A stretch of 8,050 nucleotides of DNA from NCBI GenBank assembly GCA_029287555.1, contig JARFQX010000715.1, forward strand, positions 1-8,050, in the 5' to 3' direction. Positions within the stretch are counted from its first letter, which is position 1, and the number at the start of each line of letters is the position of its first letter. This stretch comes from Rubripirellula sp. (lineage in GTDB: Bacteria > Planctomycetota > Planctomycetia > Pirellulales > Pirellulaceae). A model generated the notes under the pieces. It was not told the DNA's origin. It worked only from the letters and a program-made list of their open reading frames with translations, and searched no databases. The translations under genes and the position numbers were made by a program. Of this stretch, positions 1-6,768 are shown one piece after another.

Positions 1-679
1 GAGAAGCGGGCCCGGTCGGACCGATGTTCGGGTTCGGCCCCGCGTTAACCGTCGCCCCGGACGACTTGGCGATATCCGGATCGTAAGGTTCCAACAACAA
101 CTCGATCCCCGACACATCGAATTCCGCCCCGGTCGGACCTTGCTTCAACTCGCTGGCCCACGGCCCCGATAGCTGATCGACCGGCTGGAGATGCTCGAGT
201 GTGTCGATGCGGAACCATCCGTTGCTCTCGACCTCTTCCCGGTTCATCCGCCACGTGATCCGATCATTGATGGCTCGGCCCGCGCGTTTTCGATATTCCA
301 GCCTTTGCTCGGGGGAAGCCAATGCGGCGGCATCCATCCAATAATCCGCCTCGCTGCCGCTATCGGGCGCCACGTAAACCAGCGTGCGCCCGCCCTGACG
401 CAGCCATCGGTCAAACCAACGTGTCACCTTGTCATCGATGGCACCGATCATCATTGGAGTCCACACGATCACATCGGTGCGACGCACACGATCGCTCAGG
501 CGGCTGACATCACGGCTTCGAAATCCGGCCTGCTGGTAGGCCGACCGAAAAGCACCAAAACCATTCAAGCTACGGCGTCCGTTGACCCCTTTGGATTGTC
601 CATAGTCGGTCTTCAAATCCGTGCAGCCCGTTAGAGACAATACGCCTGCCAGGCAGATCCAAGCGATATCGCGCCTCAT
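1..679 (-). CDS. DUF4350-type lipoprotein (3' part beyond window)
   Basis: This is a partial gene: 226 codons are visible before it runs off the left edge with no stop. Residues 1-19 form a lipoprotein signal (Arg-rich start, hydrophobic core, lipobox LTGC with Cys19), so the protein is probably lipid-anchored outside the cytoplasmic membrane. The following part has the pattern of DUF4350 domains: an N-terminal NGRRSLNGF stretch, a helix and strand ending in TDVIVW, then WLRQGGRTLVYVAP. This resembles a Rossmann-like fold that ends a strand after a Gly-Gly turn. The ATG at 679-677 overlaps the TGA of the upstream DUF4129 gene in an ATGA, and is preceded by a strong Shine-Dalgarno GGAGGT (686-691 on the complement, 6-nt spacer). 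DUF4350 proteins commonly sit beside DUF4129, MoxR and DUF58 genes, so this fits the operon. The biochemical function of the family is unknown. The family call comes from pattern and context, not a search. Confidence 0.72.
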   Translation of the reverse strand, partial: MRRDIAWICLAGVLSLTGCTDLKTDYGQSKGVNGRRSLNGFGAFRSAYQQAGFRSRDVSRLSDRVRRTDVIVWTPMMIGAIDDKVTRWFDRWLRQGGRTLVYVAPDSGSEADYWMDAAALASPEQRLEYRKRAGRAINDRITWRMNREEVESNGWFRIDTLEHLQPVDQLSGPWASELKQGPTGAEFDVSGIELLLEPYDPDIAKSSGATVNAGPNPNIGPTGPAS

Positions 680-1533
680 GCCGCCACCTCCCGACGGCGG
701 TCGACCGTCTGCTCGAGCGTTTCATTGTCTTTCCAAAGTCGAGCAAATTCTTCCCGGTCAATCGAGTGTCGACCGAAATAGCTGCGTTCAAATGCAGTGG
801 CCGTCTCTTGCAGATAACCGGCAAGTGTGCGATCGGCGTCTCGTGTCTCGCGAACGTAGCGACGATTCGTCTTGCCGCGATTCAAACGCAATAATCCGGC
901 CCGATCGAGCAACAGCAACTGGTGAGCAAACAGCAAAATAATGGCTTGATCAAATTGCGACGCTTCCATCAATCGCGCCGCCTCGCTACGGAAGTCAACG
1001 CCGCTGCGCCGCAGTTCGGCCGGCAGGTGCTTCATTCGTTCGATCGTCTGCTGGTCGGGCGTGCGTGCCTGCAACCGGCTTCTTGAATTGGGTCGGGAAG
1101 CAAAATCGAAATCACTCTTCGACAGCGCGTAGGCGATTGCCAGCACCGCCGCGGTCACGAGAGTGACCAGCAACAACCAACCGAGCAGATTCCCCAATGT
1201 TAAGTCGGTGCCGAACCAGCCGGTTGGCGAACCGGCGGCTCCGGTGCCGCCCCCGGCCGTCGTAGCGGGAGCATCCGGCACTCGAACTCGCTCGGGCTTG
1301 GGGAGCCACCGGCTGTCTCGGTTCAACGAGTCGTCTTCACGCGGCTTCACTGCGACAGGGACGATTGATTCCCGTTCCGCATCGAACCAGATCGTGTCTT
1401 GAAGGGCACCGGCCGAGGGCGAAGCTATCGAGTCGGTTGCGGCACAAACGGGACGCGGAAACCACAACACCATCGCGCAGACCCATCCCAGCGATAACGC
1501 GAGGACTGGTCGGTTCTTCGCAACCCATCGCAT
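676..1533 (-). CDS. DUF4129 domain membrane protein
   Basis: This 285-aa protein carries an N-terminal signal sequence (hydrophobic residues about 9-24, possible cleavage after VCA near residue 31). A low-complexity extracytoplasmic stretch rich in Pro, Gly, Ala and Thr follows (about 60-108), then one membrane helix (about 113-137). The cytoplasmic C-terminal half holds the DUF4129 pattern: a helix with AIILLFAHQLLLLDRAGLLRL (about 197-217), KTNRRYVRE (221-229) and FERSYFGR (248-255). In other bacteria this domain often lies at the end of membrane transglutaminases or as a stand-alone protein near MoxR and DUF58 genes; no transglutaminase domain is present here. The start ATG (1533-1531) shares one base with the TAA of the upstream gene (TAATG), and the TGA overlaps the next ATG by 4 nt. 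Role unknown; a membrane adaptor for a MoxR-type system is an inference. Confidence 0.82.
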   Translation of the reverse strand: MRWVAKNRPVLALSLGWVCAMVLWFPRPVCAATDSIASPSAGALQDTIWFDAERESIVPVAVKPREDDSLNRDSRWLPKPERVRVPDAPATTAGGGTGAAGSPTGWFGTDLTLGNLLGWLLLVTLVTAAVLAIAYALSKSDFDFASRPNSRSRLQARTPDQQTIERMKHLPAELRRSGVDFRSEAARLMEASQFDQAIILLFAHQLLLLDRAGLLRLNRGKTNRRYVRETRDADRTLAGYLQETATAFERSYFGRHSIDREEFARLWKDNETLEQTVDRRREVAA

Positions 1534-2600
1534 TAGTGGACCCCATTGGAAACGGGGGTAACGGTCGCCGCCTCGACGCCACGCCGAAGCGTTGCCACAC
1601 TCGCCGGCTCGCCCTGATTTGGCAACCTGGCAGCAGCGCCTTGGCCGGACGGCGTCATATCCTCGCCGAATTGCCGCATCGCCTCGGCACGCACCGCCAA
1701 TTCAACTTCCCAGCCTTCGAGTCGAATCCGCGTGTCGAGATAACCGAGCAATCGAACCAGGACGCTCACGCCAGCGACCGTCCACAAAGCCAAAGGATAA
1801 AGAAGCAACAGCACCACCAGGTCGAGAAAGTTCCACTTCAAAAACAAGACGCCTCGGATCGCCATCAACGTGTAAAGCACACACAGCGTCAGACCGGCAA
1901 AAATAAAGCCAGCCGACAAAAAGCGTCCTCCTAGATCGCCGGCCATCGGCGTATGCAGAATGCGACTTCGCACGGACATCGTGATGGGCGACTGGGACGG
2001 CTTGGCCAACTGGGACGGCTTGGCCGACTGGGACGGGGCTTTCAAGGGACACTGCTCGAGCAACAAGATCTCCGGCACGAAGGGGCGACTGCCACGAATC
2101 GTCATTAACGCCAAGAGTATGATGATGGGAAGGAAAGCATCCCAGAGGACTGAAGCCGGTTGGCCAATTCGAAAAGCCAACACGATCATCGTGGGTACCG
2201 CCAGTCGGCGAACGGCGAGCACGCGGAACCATCCGCGGAATTGACGCTTTGCTTCGGCCGCGACCGCCTTCCAAGTCGGCCTTTGCTCGAACACCGCCTG
2301 TCCCAAGTAGATGGTTGTCAGCACACCGGCGGCAGGTGTTTGAAGTATCACCAGCAAAGCCATCCAAATCACGTAACGCCAGACTTCGCCAAGTGCTTCC
2401 TCGTCATCCAAGCCATAACCTGCCTCGCGTATCGGTATCCAGTAGAGCAGCGCGGCATTGGCCAGTGCCCAGGGAAGTGCCCCCCCGGCAAAGCCGACCA
2501 GCATGGCCATCGGATAACGCCGCAACATTGCCATCGCCAAGTCACCGATTTCGGACAGCGACCGAAGCCGGATCACCACATGTGTTCGGTCAAGCTGCAT
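1533..2600 (-). CDS. multi-pass membrane protein, family not assigned
   Basis: This 355-aa protein has about six hydrophobic segments, near residues 31-55, 74-100, 127-144, 151-169, 226-250 and 258-287. A hydrophilic linker between the fourth and fifth (about 186-205) is built from PSQ-x-AK repeats. After the last segment comes YLDTRIRLEGWEVE (287-300). A similar Asp-x-Arg-x-Arg-x-Glu-Gly motif closes many bacterial membrane proteins annotated as glycerophosphodiester phosphodiesterase membrane-domain-like, and that is the nearest family I can suggest, weakly. No catalytic motif is visible. The ATG at 2600 has a GAGG at 2608-2611 (complement, 6-nt spacer) and lies 11 nt inside the end of the SpoIIM-like gene, so translation is probably coupled. 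The last 45 residues are hydrophilic and low in complexity. Its place between SpoIIM-like and DUF4129 genes suggests it belongs to the same membrane assembly. Confidence 0.75.
   Translation of the reverse strand: MQLDRTHVVIRLRSLSEIGDLAMAMLRRYPMAMLVGFAGGALPWALANAALLYWIPIREAGYGLDDEEALGEVWRYVIWMALLVILQTPAAGVLTTIYLGQAVFEQRPTWKAVAAEAKRQFRGWFRVLAVRRLAVPTMIVLAFRIGQPASVLWDAFLPIIILLALMTIRGSRPFVPEILLLEQCPLKAPSQSAKPSQLAKPSQSPITMSVRSRILHTPMAGDLGGRFLSAGFIFAGLTLCVLYTLMAIRGVLFLKWNFLDLVVLLLLYPLALWTVAGVSVLVRLLGYLDTRIRLEGWEVELAVRAEAMRQFGEDMTPSGQGAAARLPNQGEPASVATLRRGVEAATVTPVSNGVH
1990..2036. repeat. 18-bp tandem repeat, 2.6 copies, in frame
   Basis: The unit GACTGGGACGGCTTGGCC occurs at 1990-2007, at 2008-2025 (one change, first base A) and partly at 2026-2036. 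Read on the complement inside the multi-pass membrane protein it encodes PSQ-S/L-AK units (residues about 189-204), in the hydrophilic loop between membrane segments four and five. The unit length is a multiple of three, so a change in copy number would keep the frame. Confidence 0.9.
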
Positions 2601-3687
2601 CGGTCGACCTCGGTGAAGCTTGTGGCGGCAAAGAAACCGCGGAGTGATGCGGGAGTCCCTGCGGTTGGAGTCCCTGCGGTTGGAGTCCCTTCGATTGGAG
2701 TCCCTGCCGCGGGAATCCGAGGATGACGAAATAGAAACTGATCAAACCGGCCGACAAGATTGCCCAAGACGCTTTGAAAAGATAGGGAACAGGCGACGGG
2801 GAGAGGAAGCCTTCGGTGAAAGCGGCGAGCGTAAACAGCACGACCGAACCTGCCATGATCGGAACCGCCTGCATCGCATTTTCCCTGAGGGAGTCCACTC
2901 GCGAGAGCCCCCGAGTATGAAACAATCCCACTCCGAGCCGCAGGCCTGCGCCGGCAGCCAGGGCAATCGCCGTCAACTCGAAGGGACCGTGCGCCGTCAC
3001 AAACTGGTAAAAGTTGTCTCCGCCCGTCGCATCGGCGCGCCCCATGTAGCCGAACACAGCGCCCAGTTGCACGGCATTCGACGCCAGCACGTACAAACAG
3101 GGAATGATCAGGATGCCCCAAGCGAAACACCGCAGCCCGATCCCGGTGTTGTGTTGGATGTAGAAGCTCGACATGGTCACGTAGTGATCGAGCGAGGCAT
3201 TGAGCGGTCGCTCGAAACTCTCTTCGGCTTGCTCCAACGCGGGGGAACCAGCCATCCGCTCGGCAAACCCGGGAAACGTGTCCTCGCTGTAAGCCATGTA
3301 CATCGACAAGGTAAACAGCCCGAAGAAAATGATCGCGGCGATCCGCACGCAGGGATCGGCAAAGATCCGCTGGGGAGCCTCATAAAAGACGACGTCCGTC
3401 CAACGGCTCGGCTCAAACTTGTTGGCTCGGTAAAGCTGATTGTGCGCGCGGGCAACGAGCCGATGCAGGTAGGTCACCGTCCCGGGCGGCAGCTGGTACG
3501 CATCGGCAAGCGCGAGATCCGCGCAGGCAGCACGATAGAGCGTCGAAAACCTCGCGATCCCCTCGGCGCCGGAGTGGTGCGCCCCCGAGGCACGGTCGGT
3601 GCGGCCCCGAGCCTCCATGGCATCGCACAGGCTTTCCAGTTCCGACCACTGCGCTCGTCGTCGATCCAAGAGCTTGGCAACGTTCAC
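2590..3687 (-). CDS. SpoIIM-like (stage II sporulation protein M family) membrane protein
   Basis: This 365-aa protein has a soluble N-terminal helical region (about 1-110) and then five hydrophobic segments near residues 113-133, 185-210, 236-256, 272-292 and 305-325. The segment AHGPFELTAIALAAGAGLRL (232-251) is the hallmark of the SpoIIM family, with the conserved His-Gly-x-x-Glu-Leu. In Bacillus SpoIIM acts in peptidoglycan remodelling during engulfment. Planctomycetes are not known to form spores, and homologues next to RDD and MoxR genes are common in non-sporulating bacteria, so the sporulation name should not be taken as function. The start is GTG at 3687-3685, inside a GTGA overlap with the upstream RDD stop, supported by GGAGGG at 3694-3699. 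The C-terminal tail (326-365) is hydrophilic and contains a GLQPQ repeat. The stop overlaps the next gene by 11 nt. Confidence 0.85.
   Translation of the reverse strand: MNVAKLLDRRRAQWSELESLCDAMEARGRTDRASGAHHSGAEGIARFSTLYRAACADLALADAYQLPPGTVTYLHRLVARAHNQLYRANKFEPSRWTDVVFYEAPQRIFADPCVRIAAIIFFGLFTLSMYMAYSEDTFPGFAERMAGSPALEQAEESFERPLNASLDHYVTMSSFYIQHNTGIGLRCFAWGILIIPCLYVLASNAVQLGAVFGYMGRADATGGDNFYQFVTAHGPFELTAIALAAGAGLRLGVGLFHTRGLSRVDSLRENAMQAVPIMAGSVVLFTLAAFTEGFLSPSPVPYLFKASWAILSAGLISFYFVILGFPRQGLQSKGLQPQGLQPQGLPHHSAVSLPPQASPRSTDAA
2652..2711. repeat. 15-bp tandem repeat, four copies, in the SpoIIM-like gene tail
   Basis: Four adjoining copies of GGAGTCCCTGCGGTT lie at 2652-2666, 2667-2681, 2682-2696 and 2697-2711. 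The first two are identical, the third ends TCGATT and the fourth ends GCCGCG; a decayed fifth start (GGAAT) follows. On the complement they encode GLQ-S/P-K/Q units in residues about 326-346, just after the last membrane helix. The unit keeps the reading frame. Confidence 0.92.
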
Positions 3688-4691
3688 GGGGATCCCTCCA
3701 TCGTCGGTGCGGTCGACGCTTGATCCGATCGCACCGACGGTTGGTCGGTCGCTTCGGCCGGCCCGCTGGATGCAGCGGGCACGCTCGGATCGGTTCGCTC
3801 CAGGTTGGTTGGTTTATTCGCGTCTCGGCGTAGCGGACTGTAGCCAGCCAGGGGGCCGAGATCGGGAAGTGCGTCGCTGGGATCGGCCAGATACGTCTTG
3901 TAGTAGAGCGAATACATCAGCAGATCGGGATCGATGTCGCGGCGGAATTCAAACAGATCGACGAGCGGATTGGTCAAGTGCCGGGCAATCTCACGCCGTC
4001 GAGCGGGCGTGAGGAATTGCCGCCGCTCGGCGTAGATCGCCAACGTTCGAGCCATGCTCCGCGAAACCCGATAATCGGCCGGGACGAATGAGGCCAGTGC
4101 CGGCACGCGGGGATCGTCCACCTTGCTGATGGGCAGCTTCCAAATCCTCTCATCCACAATCACCATCGTGCCCGCCGCCAAATCACCCAACCGCTGCATC
4201 CGGCGAGTGAGAATCATCGACAACAGGCCGATCATTCCGGTGGGAATCATGTAAATCGGTGGCACGCCCTCAGCAACGTTGCTGATCGCATACATCGGCG
4301 CCAAATCGGCAATCCGAAGCAGATTGCGAATCAACGCGCGCCGACCACTGATCGGCCTCCCTTCCACATCGATCACGCGGATTCCACACGCCCATTTTCC
4401 AACCGTGCGACCGTTGAAATAGGTCTCCATCACCGTGCCGTAAAACCAGCTGATCAGAAAATAGATGATGAAGCCCGCCGCCACGGCGAAAGGACCGAGC
4501 AGCGAAAAATCGATCAACGCCCCGATCAAATAGGCCGTGACCCCCAGCACGATGATCACCACCCATCGCACCATCAAGTCGATCACGTAAGCGGGAAGAC
4601 GGCGGAAGGGCCCCGCCAACTGGTATTCGAAGGCGATGTTCTCGGGTGTGACCACGCCGATCGTCGTATCCAGTGCAGCGGGTGCAGCCAT
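3684..4691 (-). CDS. RDD family membrane protein
   Basis: This 335-aa protein has an RDD domain in its N-terminal half. Arg/Asp-bearing RLPAYVIDLMVR (31-42) opens the first membrane helix (about 33-58), a second helix runs about 64-85, NGRTVGKWACGIRVID (93-108) and RNLLRIAD (122-129) follow, and RMQRLGDLAAGTMVIVD (164-180) closes the domain. A C-terminal extension of about 150 residues (186-335) is soluble; its last 50 residues are a disordered Ser/Pro/Thr-rich tail. RDD proteins are membrane proteins of mostly unknown function; some have been linked to ion transport. The ATG at 4691 has no clear Shine-Dalgarno, unlike its downstream neighbours. An in-frame TGA 24 nt upstream, with no ATG, GTG or TTG between, makes this start firm. 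The gene leads a run of overlapping genes (4-nt overlap with the SpoIIM-like gene) and is probably the first cistron of the operon. Confidence 0.88.
   Translation of the reverse strand: MAAPAALDTTIGVVTPENIAFEYQLAGPFRRLPAYVIDLMVRWVVIIVLGVTAYLIGALIDFSLLGPFAVAAGFIIYFLISWFYGTVMETYFNGRTVGKWACGIRVIDVEGRPISGRRALIRNLLRIADLAPMYAISNVAEGVPPIYMIPTGMIGLLSMILTRRMQRLGDLAAGTMVIVDERIWKLPISKVDDPRVPALASFVPADYRVSRSMARTLAIYAERRQFLTPARRREIARHLTNPLVDLFEFRRDIDPDLLMYSLYYKTYLADPSDALPDLGPLAGYSPLRRDANKPTNLERTDPSVPAASSGPAEATDQPSVRSDQASTAPTMEGSP
3694..3699 (-). promoter_or_regulatory. Shine-Dalgarno GGAGGG for the SpoIIM-like gene
   Basis: On the complement GGAGGG lies 6 nt before the GTG at 3687-3685. It supports GTG as the true start, within the GTGA overlap and inside the 3' end of the RDD gene. 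Confidence 0.7.
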
Positions 4692-4830
4692 GCGAAAAGA
4701 AATTGACCAGAATCAGGAAGGCGAAGAACAAGTTGCCGCGGTTCATTATCGGCCCAGCCCGCCCGCAATTGCAATGATCCCGGGCAGTGATCCGGCGGAT
4801 AGGCGAAAGCCGGAGAGTTTCCAAAGCCCG
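4692..4830 (-). other. gap between Nramp-like and RDD genes
   Basis: These 139 nt are the only real gap in the minus-strand gene series. They hold a candidate promoter for the RDD-led operon and a weak inverted repeat TCCGGC/GCCGGA (4791-4796 and 4809-4814) without a T-run, so no clear terminator for the transporter gene is visible. Whether the transporter is cotranscribed with the operon cannot be decided. Confidence 0.5.
4745..4774 (-). promoter_or_regulatory. candidate sigma70-type promoter for the RDD-led operon
   Basis: On the complement a -35-like TTGCAA (4774-4769, four of six consensus bases) is followed by an 18-nt spacer and a -10-like GATAAT (4750-4745, five of six). Transcription would begin near 4738 and leave an untranslated leader of about 47 nt before the RDD ATG. 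It is the best such match in the gap, but promoter consensus in planctomycetes is poorly fixed and chance matches are frequent. Confidence 0.3.
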
Positions 4831-6561
4831 TTAGAAAGCCTTGGAGATGTTGTCGAAGAAGGCCCAGCCTCCGGCCAACAACAGTCCGGCTCCCGAAATC
4901 CAGAGGCAGATATCCCACAGCGGCGAGGGTCGCAAACGATCGTCGCAGCGGCGGTAGCGAAAGTAGAGAGCCGCAGCGCCGAGCATGGGCAACATGATTG
5001 CCTGCATCAAGCCACTGGCCAACACGAGTTGCTTGGGGGCTCGAATAAAGCCATACACGATCAAACAAATGATCGGCAGCACAGCGCAGAAGACCATGAT
5101 CCAAAATCGATTCGCCTTGGCATCCCCCGATGACAAGCCGAACACTCGCATGGCGTCAGCACAGACGCGTGCGTGCGAGGCGTTGGCGACGAAAAACGTG
5201 GAATAGAGAACAGCAAAAGCACCGACCAGGAAGATCGCGTGAGCCGATTTACCGAACACCGGCACGTACATCTCCGCCAGGGTTCGAACCATCTGGGATC
5301 CCTCCGGATTCAATCCTGCCCGATTGAGCACCGCCGCACCTAACAAATAGAAGGCGACCGTGGCGAAGGTGTAAACCGCCATCGATGCCCAGGCATCCCA
5401 ACGCATCACGCGAAGCCAGCCGCGGGCCCGCGCCGCCCACTGGTCCGATTGATCGCGAGGCCCAACCCATCGAGCGTAGCCCTTTTCCAAACACCAGTAC
5501 GGATACTGAATCAATTCCGTCGCCCCCACGCCGATGATCCCAAATGCCATCAGCGCGGTCGCCAATCCGCTTGCGGTGCCCGAACCATCCGATTCGGGAA
5601 ATCCAAGACTCAGGCCGTTGACCAGATCGTCCCAACCGACGCGCCACTCAGGAAGGCTTTGCAGGTGAATCAAATTCCCAATCGTGACAAAGGTGAATCC
5701 GGCGACCAGCAGTGTCGAGAACGTTTGAATCAAACGATAGCGGCCCAGCACCAGGATCACGATGCTGATCGCCGTAATCACGGTGGCCCAAATCATTTCG
5801 TCGTTTGCAGGCGGCGGCCCCCGCAGCCTTGCTTCCTCGGATTGCAGGCGAGACAACTCTGCAGCCGCCTCGTCGTCACTCCCCGCCACCGGGGAATCGC
5901 CTGGTCGAACCGCGTCAACGTTCCCGCTGGCCTGCTCAATTTCTCGAGTCACCTGTCGGTAGGCATCCCGATCGCGAAACGGCGCTTCGATCTCGGCAAT
6001 CGCACTCGACACAACCGCTTGGCGCGCCTGCAAATCTTCGAACATCGTTGGCATCGACTCTGCCTGAGCACGATCAAGCAAACTGTTGTTGACGCGATGC
6101 TCGATCAGCAAGTCTTGATAGGCGTTGTGGTCGTGCCCCGCGGCGGTAACGGGCAGACTGATGGTAACCGCCTGACCAACACCGCCGACAATTCCACCGA
6201 GTTGCGCCAGTGAAAAGAGAAACATCACCAGCCAGTACCAGACGATCCAATTGACAACGATCCTCGGTCCGGGAACCTCGTTGAGTCCGTCAAGCGTCGT
6301 CCGACCATGGACAATCGTGTACCGGCCGAATTCGACCTGGGCAAAGACTTTGATCACGCAGCCGACGATGATCAACCACATCAGCGTGAAGCCCGCTTCG
6401 GCACCGACAGCCGTGGTCGCAATCAACTCGCCCGAACCAACGATGGAACCTGCGATGATCAGGCCGGGCCCCAGCTGCTTGAGGATCCCAATCAACGTTT
6501 GAGGAGGATCTTGGATCCCCTCTTGAGCCTCGATCGGATCGTCCGTCTTGGTTTCCGTCAT
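4831..6561 (-). CDS. divergent Nramp-family transporter with large hydrophilic insert
   Basis: This 576-aa membrane protein has about eleven hydrophobic segments and an Nramp-like start: KQLGPGLIIAGSIVGSGELIATT (28-50) matches helix 1 of the Nramp/SLC11 fold, which imports divalent metals with protons. Two key motifs differ. The canonical helix-1 DPGN is replaced by VGSGE (41-45), and helix 6 reads GATELIQYPYW (346-356) instead of the Met-Pro-His type motif, so the substrate may not be Mn2+ or Fe2+. Residues about 140-255 form a hydrophilic, Glu/Ala/Gln-rich insert between two membrane helices, probably helical or coiled-coil; ordinary Nramps of about 400-450 residues lack it. I chose the ATG at 6561 because translation from the more distal GTG (6672) adds 37 residues rich in Arg and Trp that look non-coding; no strong Shine-Dalgarno is seen at either. 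The last residues after KAF are followed by TAA. Confidence 0.82.
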   Translation of the reverse strand: MTETKTDDPIEAQEGIQDPPQTLIGILKQLGPGLIIAGSIVGSGELIATTAVGAEAGFTLMWLIIVGCVIKVFAQVEFGRYTIVHGRTTLDGLNEVPGPRIVVNWIVWYWLVMFLFSLAQLGGIVGGVGQAVTISLPVTAAGHDHNAYQDLLIEHRVNNSLLDRAQAESMPTMFEDLQARQAVVSSAIAEIEAPFRDRDAYRQVTREIEQASGNVDAVRPGDSPVAGSDDEAAAELSRLQSEEARLRGPPPANDEMIWATVITAISIVILVLGRYRLIQTFSTLLVAGFTFVTIGNLIHLQSLPEWRVGWDDLVNGLSLGFPESDGSGTASGLATALMAFGIIGVGATELIQYPYWCLEKGYARWVGPRDQSDQWAARARGWLRVMRWDAWASMAVYTFATVAFYLLGAAVLNRAGLNPEGSQMVRTLAEMYVPVFGKSAHAIFLVGAFAVLYSTFFVANASHARVCADAMRVFGLSSGDAKANRFWIMVFCAVLPIICLIVYGFIRAPKQLVLASGLMQAIMLPMLGAAALYFRYRRCDDRLRPSPLWDICLWISGAGLLLAGGWAFFDNISKAF

Positions 6562-6733
6562 CGTCCGCCGCCATGGAAAACGGACATCATAACCGAAATC
6601 ACAACGGGCGATTGGGCAATCGAGCGTCCAACGGAGGTGTCGAATCCAGGCACGCGCAGGGCGATGTCTCACGGCGAGAAGTGGGCTGGTGCGGACCCGC
6701 GATTTTGGCCACGCTGTGCGGGTGAAGCGATGG

Positions 6734-6758
6734 GCTGGGCATCACTTGGATGTCCAGC
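6734..6758 (+). promoter_or_regulatory. small hairpin upstream of the oxidoreductase
   Basis: GCTGGGCATC (6734-6743) and GATGTCCAGC (6749-6758) pair over ten positions, one as G-U in RNA, around the five-base loop ACTTG. It lies 67 nt before the GTG start. It could be a leader hairpin or a protein site, or chance. Confidence 0.3.
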
Positions 6759-6768
6759 AAGCACTGGC

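Noticed and set aside
1702..2367. Second minus-strand frame of 221 codons inside the multi-pass protein gene
   Set aside because: Its translation lacks hydrophobic segments and any motif, while the overlapping frame encodes a coherent membrane protein tied to both neighbours.
2620..3723. Plus-strand open frame of 367 codons opposite the SpoIIM-like gene
   Set aside because: Its product is charged, low in complexity and without a fold signature, whereas the complement gives a SpoIIM-like protein with membrane helices and a Shine-Dalgarno. It is a shadow of GC-rich coding sequence.
4270..4746. Minus-strand frame starting with a hydrophobic peptide (MNRGNLFFAFLILVNFF) before the RDD gene
   Set aside because: The start looks like a membrane or leader peptide, but it has no Shine-Dalgarno, overlaps the candidate -10 box and runs on out of frame within the RDD gene as low-quality sequence. 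A short leader function is not excluded but not supported.
4791..4814. Inverted repeat TCCGGC/GCCGGA as terminator of the transporter gene
   Set aside because: The stem is only 6 bp, the loop is 12 nt and no T-run follows on the complement.
5449..6213. Plus-strand open frame of 254 codons opposite the transporter gene
   Set aside because: It lies wholly antisense to the transporter, and its translation is rich in Arg, Gln and His with no recognisable domain.
6562..6672. Longer N-terminus of the transporter from a GTG at 6672
   Set aside because: The extra 37 residues are Arg- and Trp-rich and do not resemble a transporter N-terminus; the ATG at 6561 gives a normal acidic, hydrophilic start ahead of helix 1.
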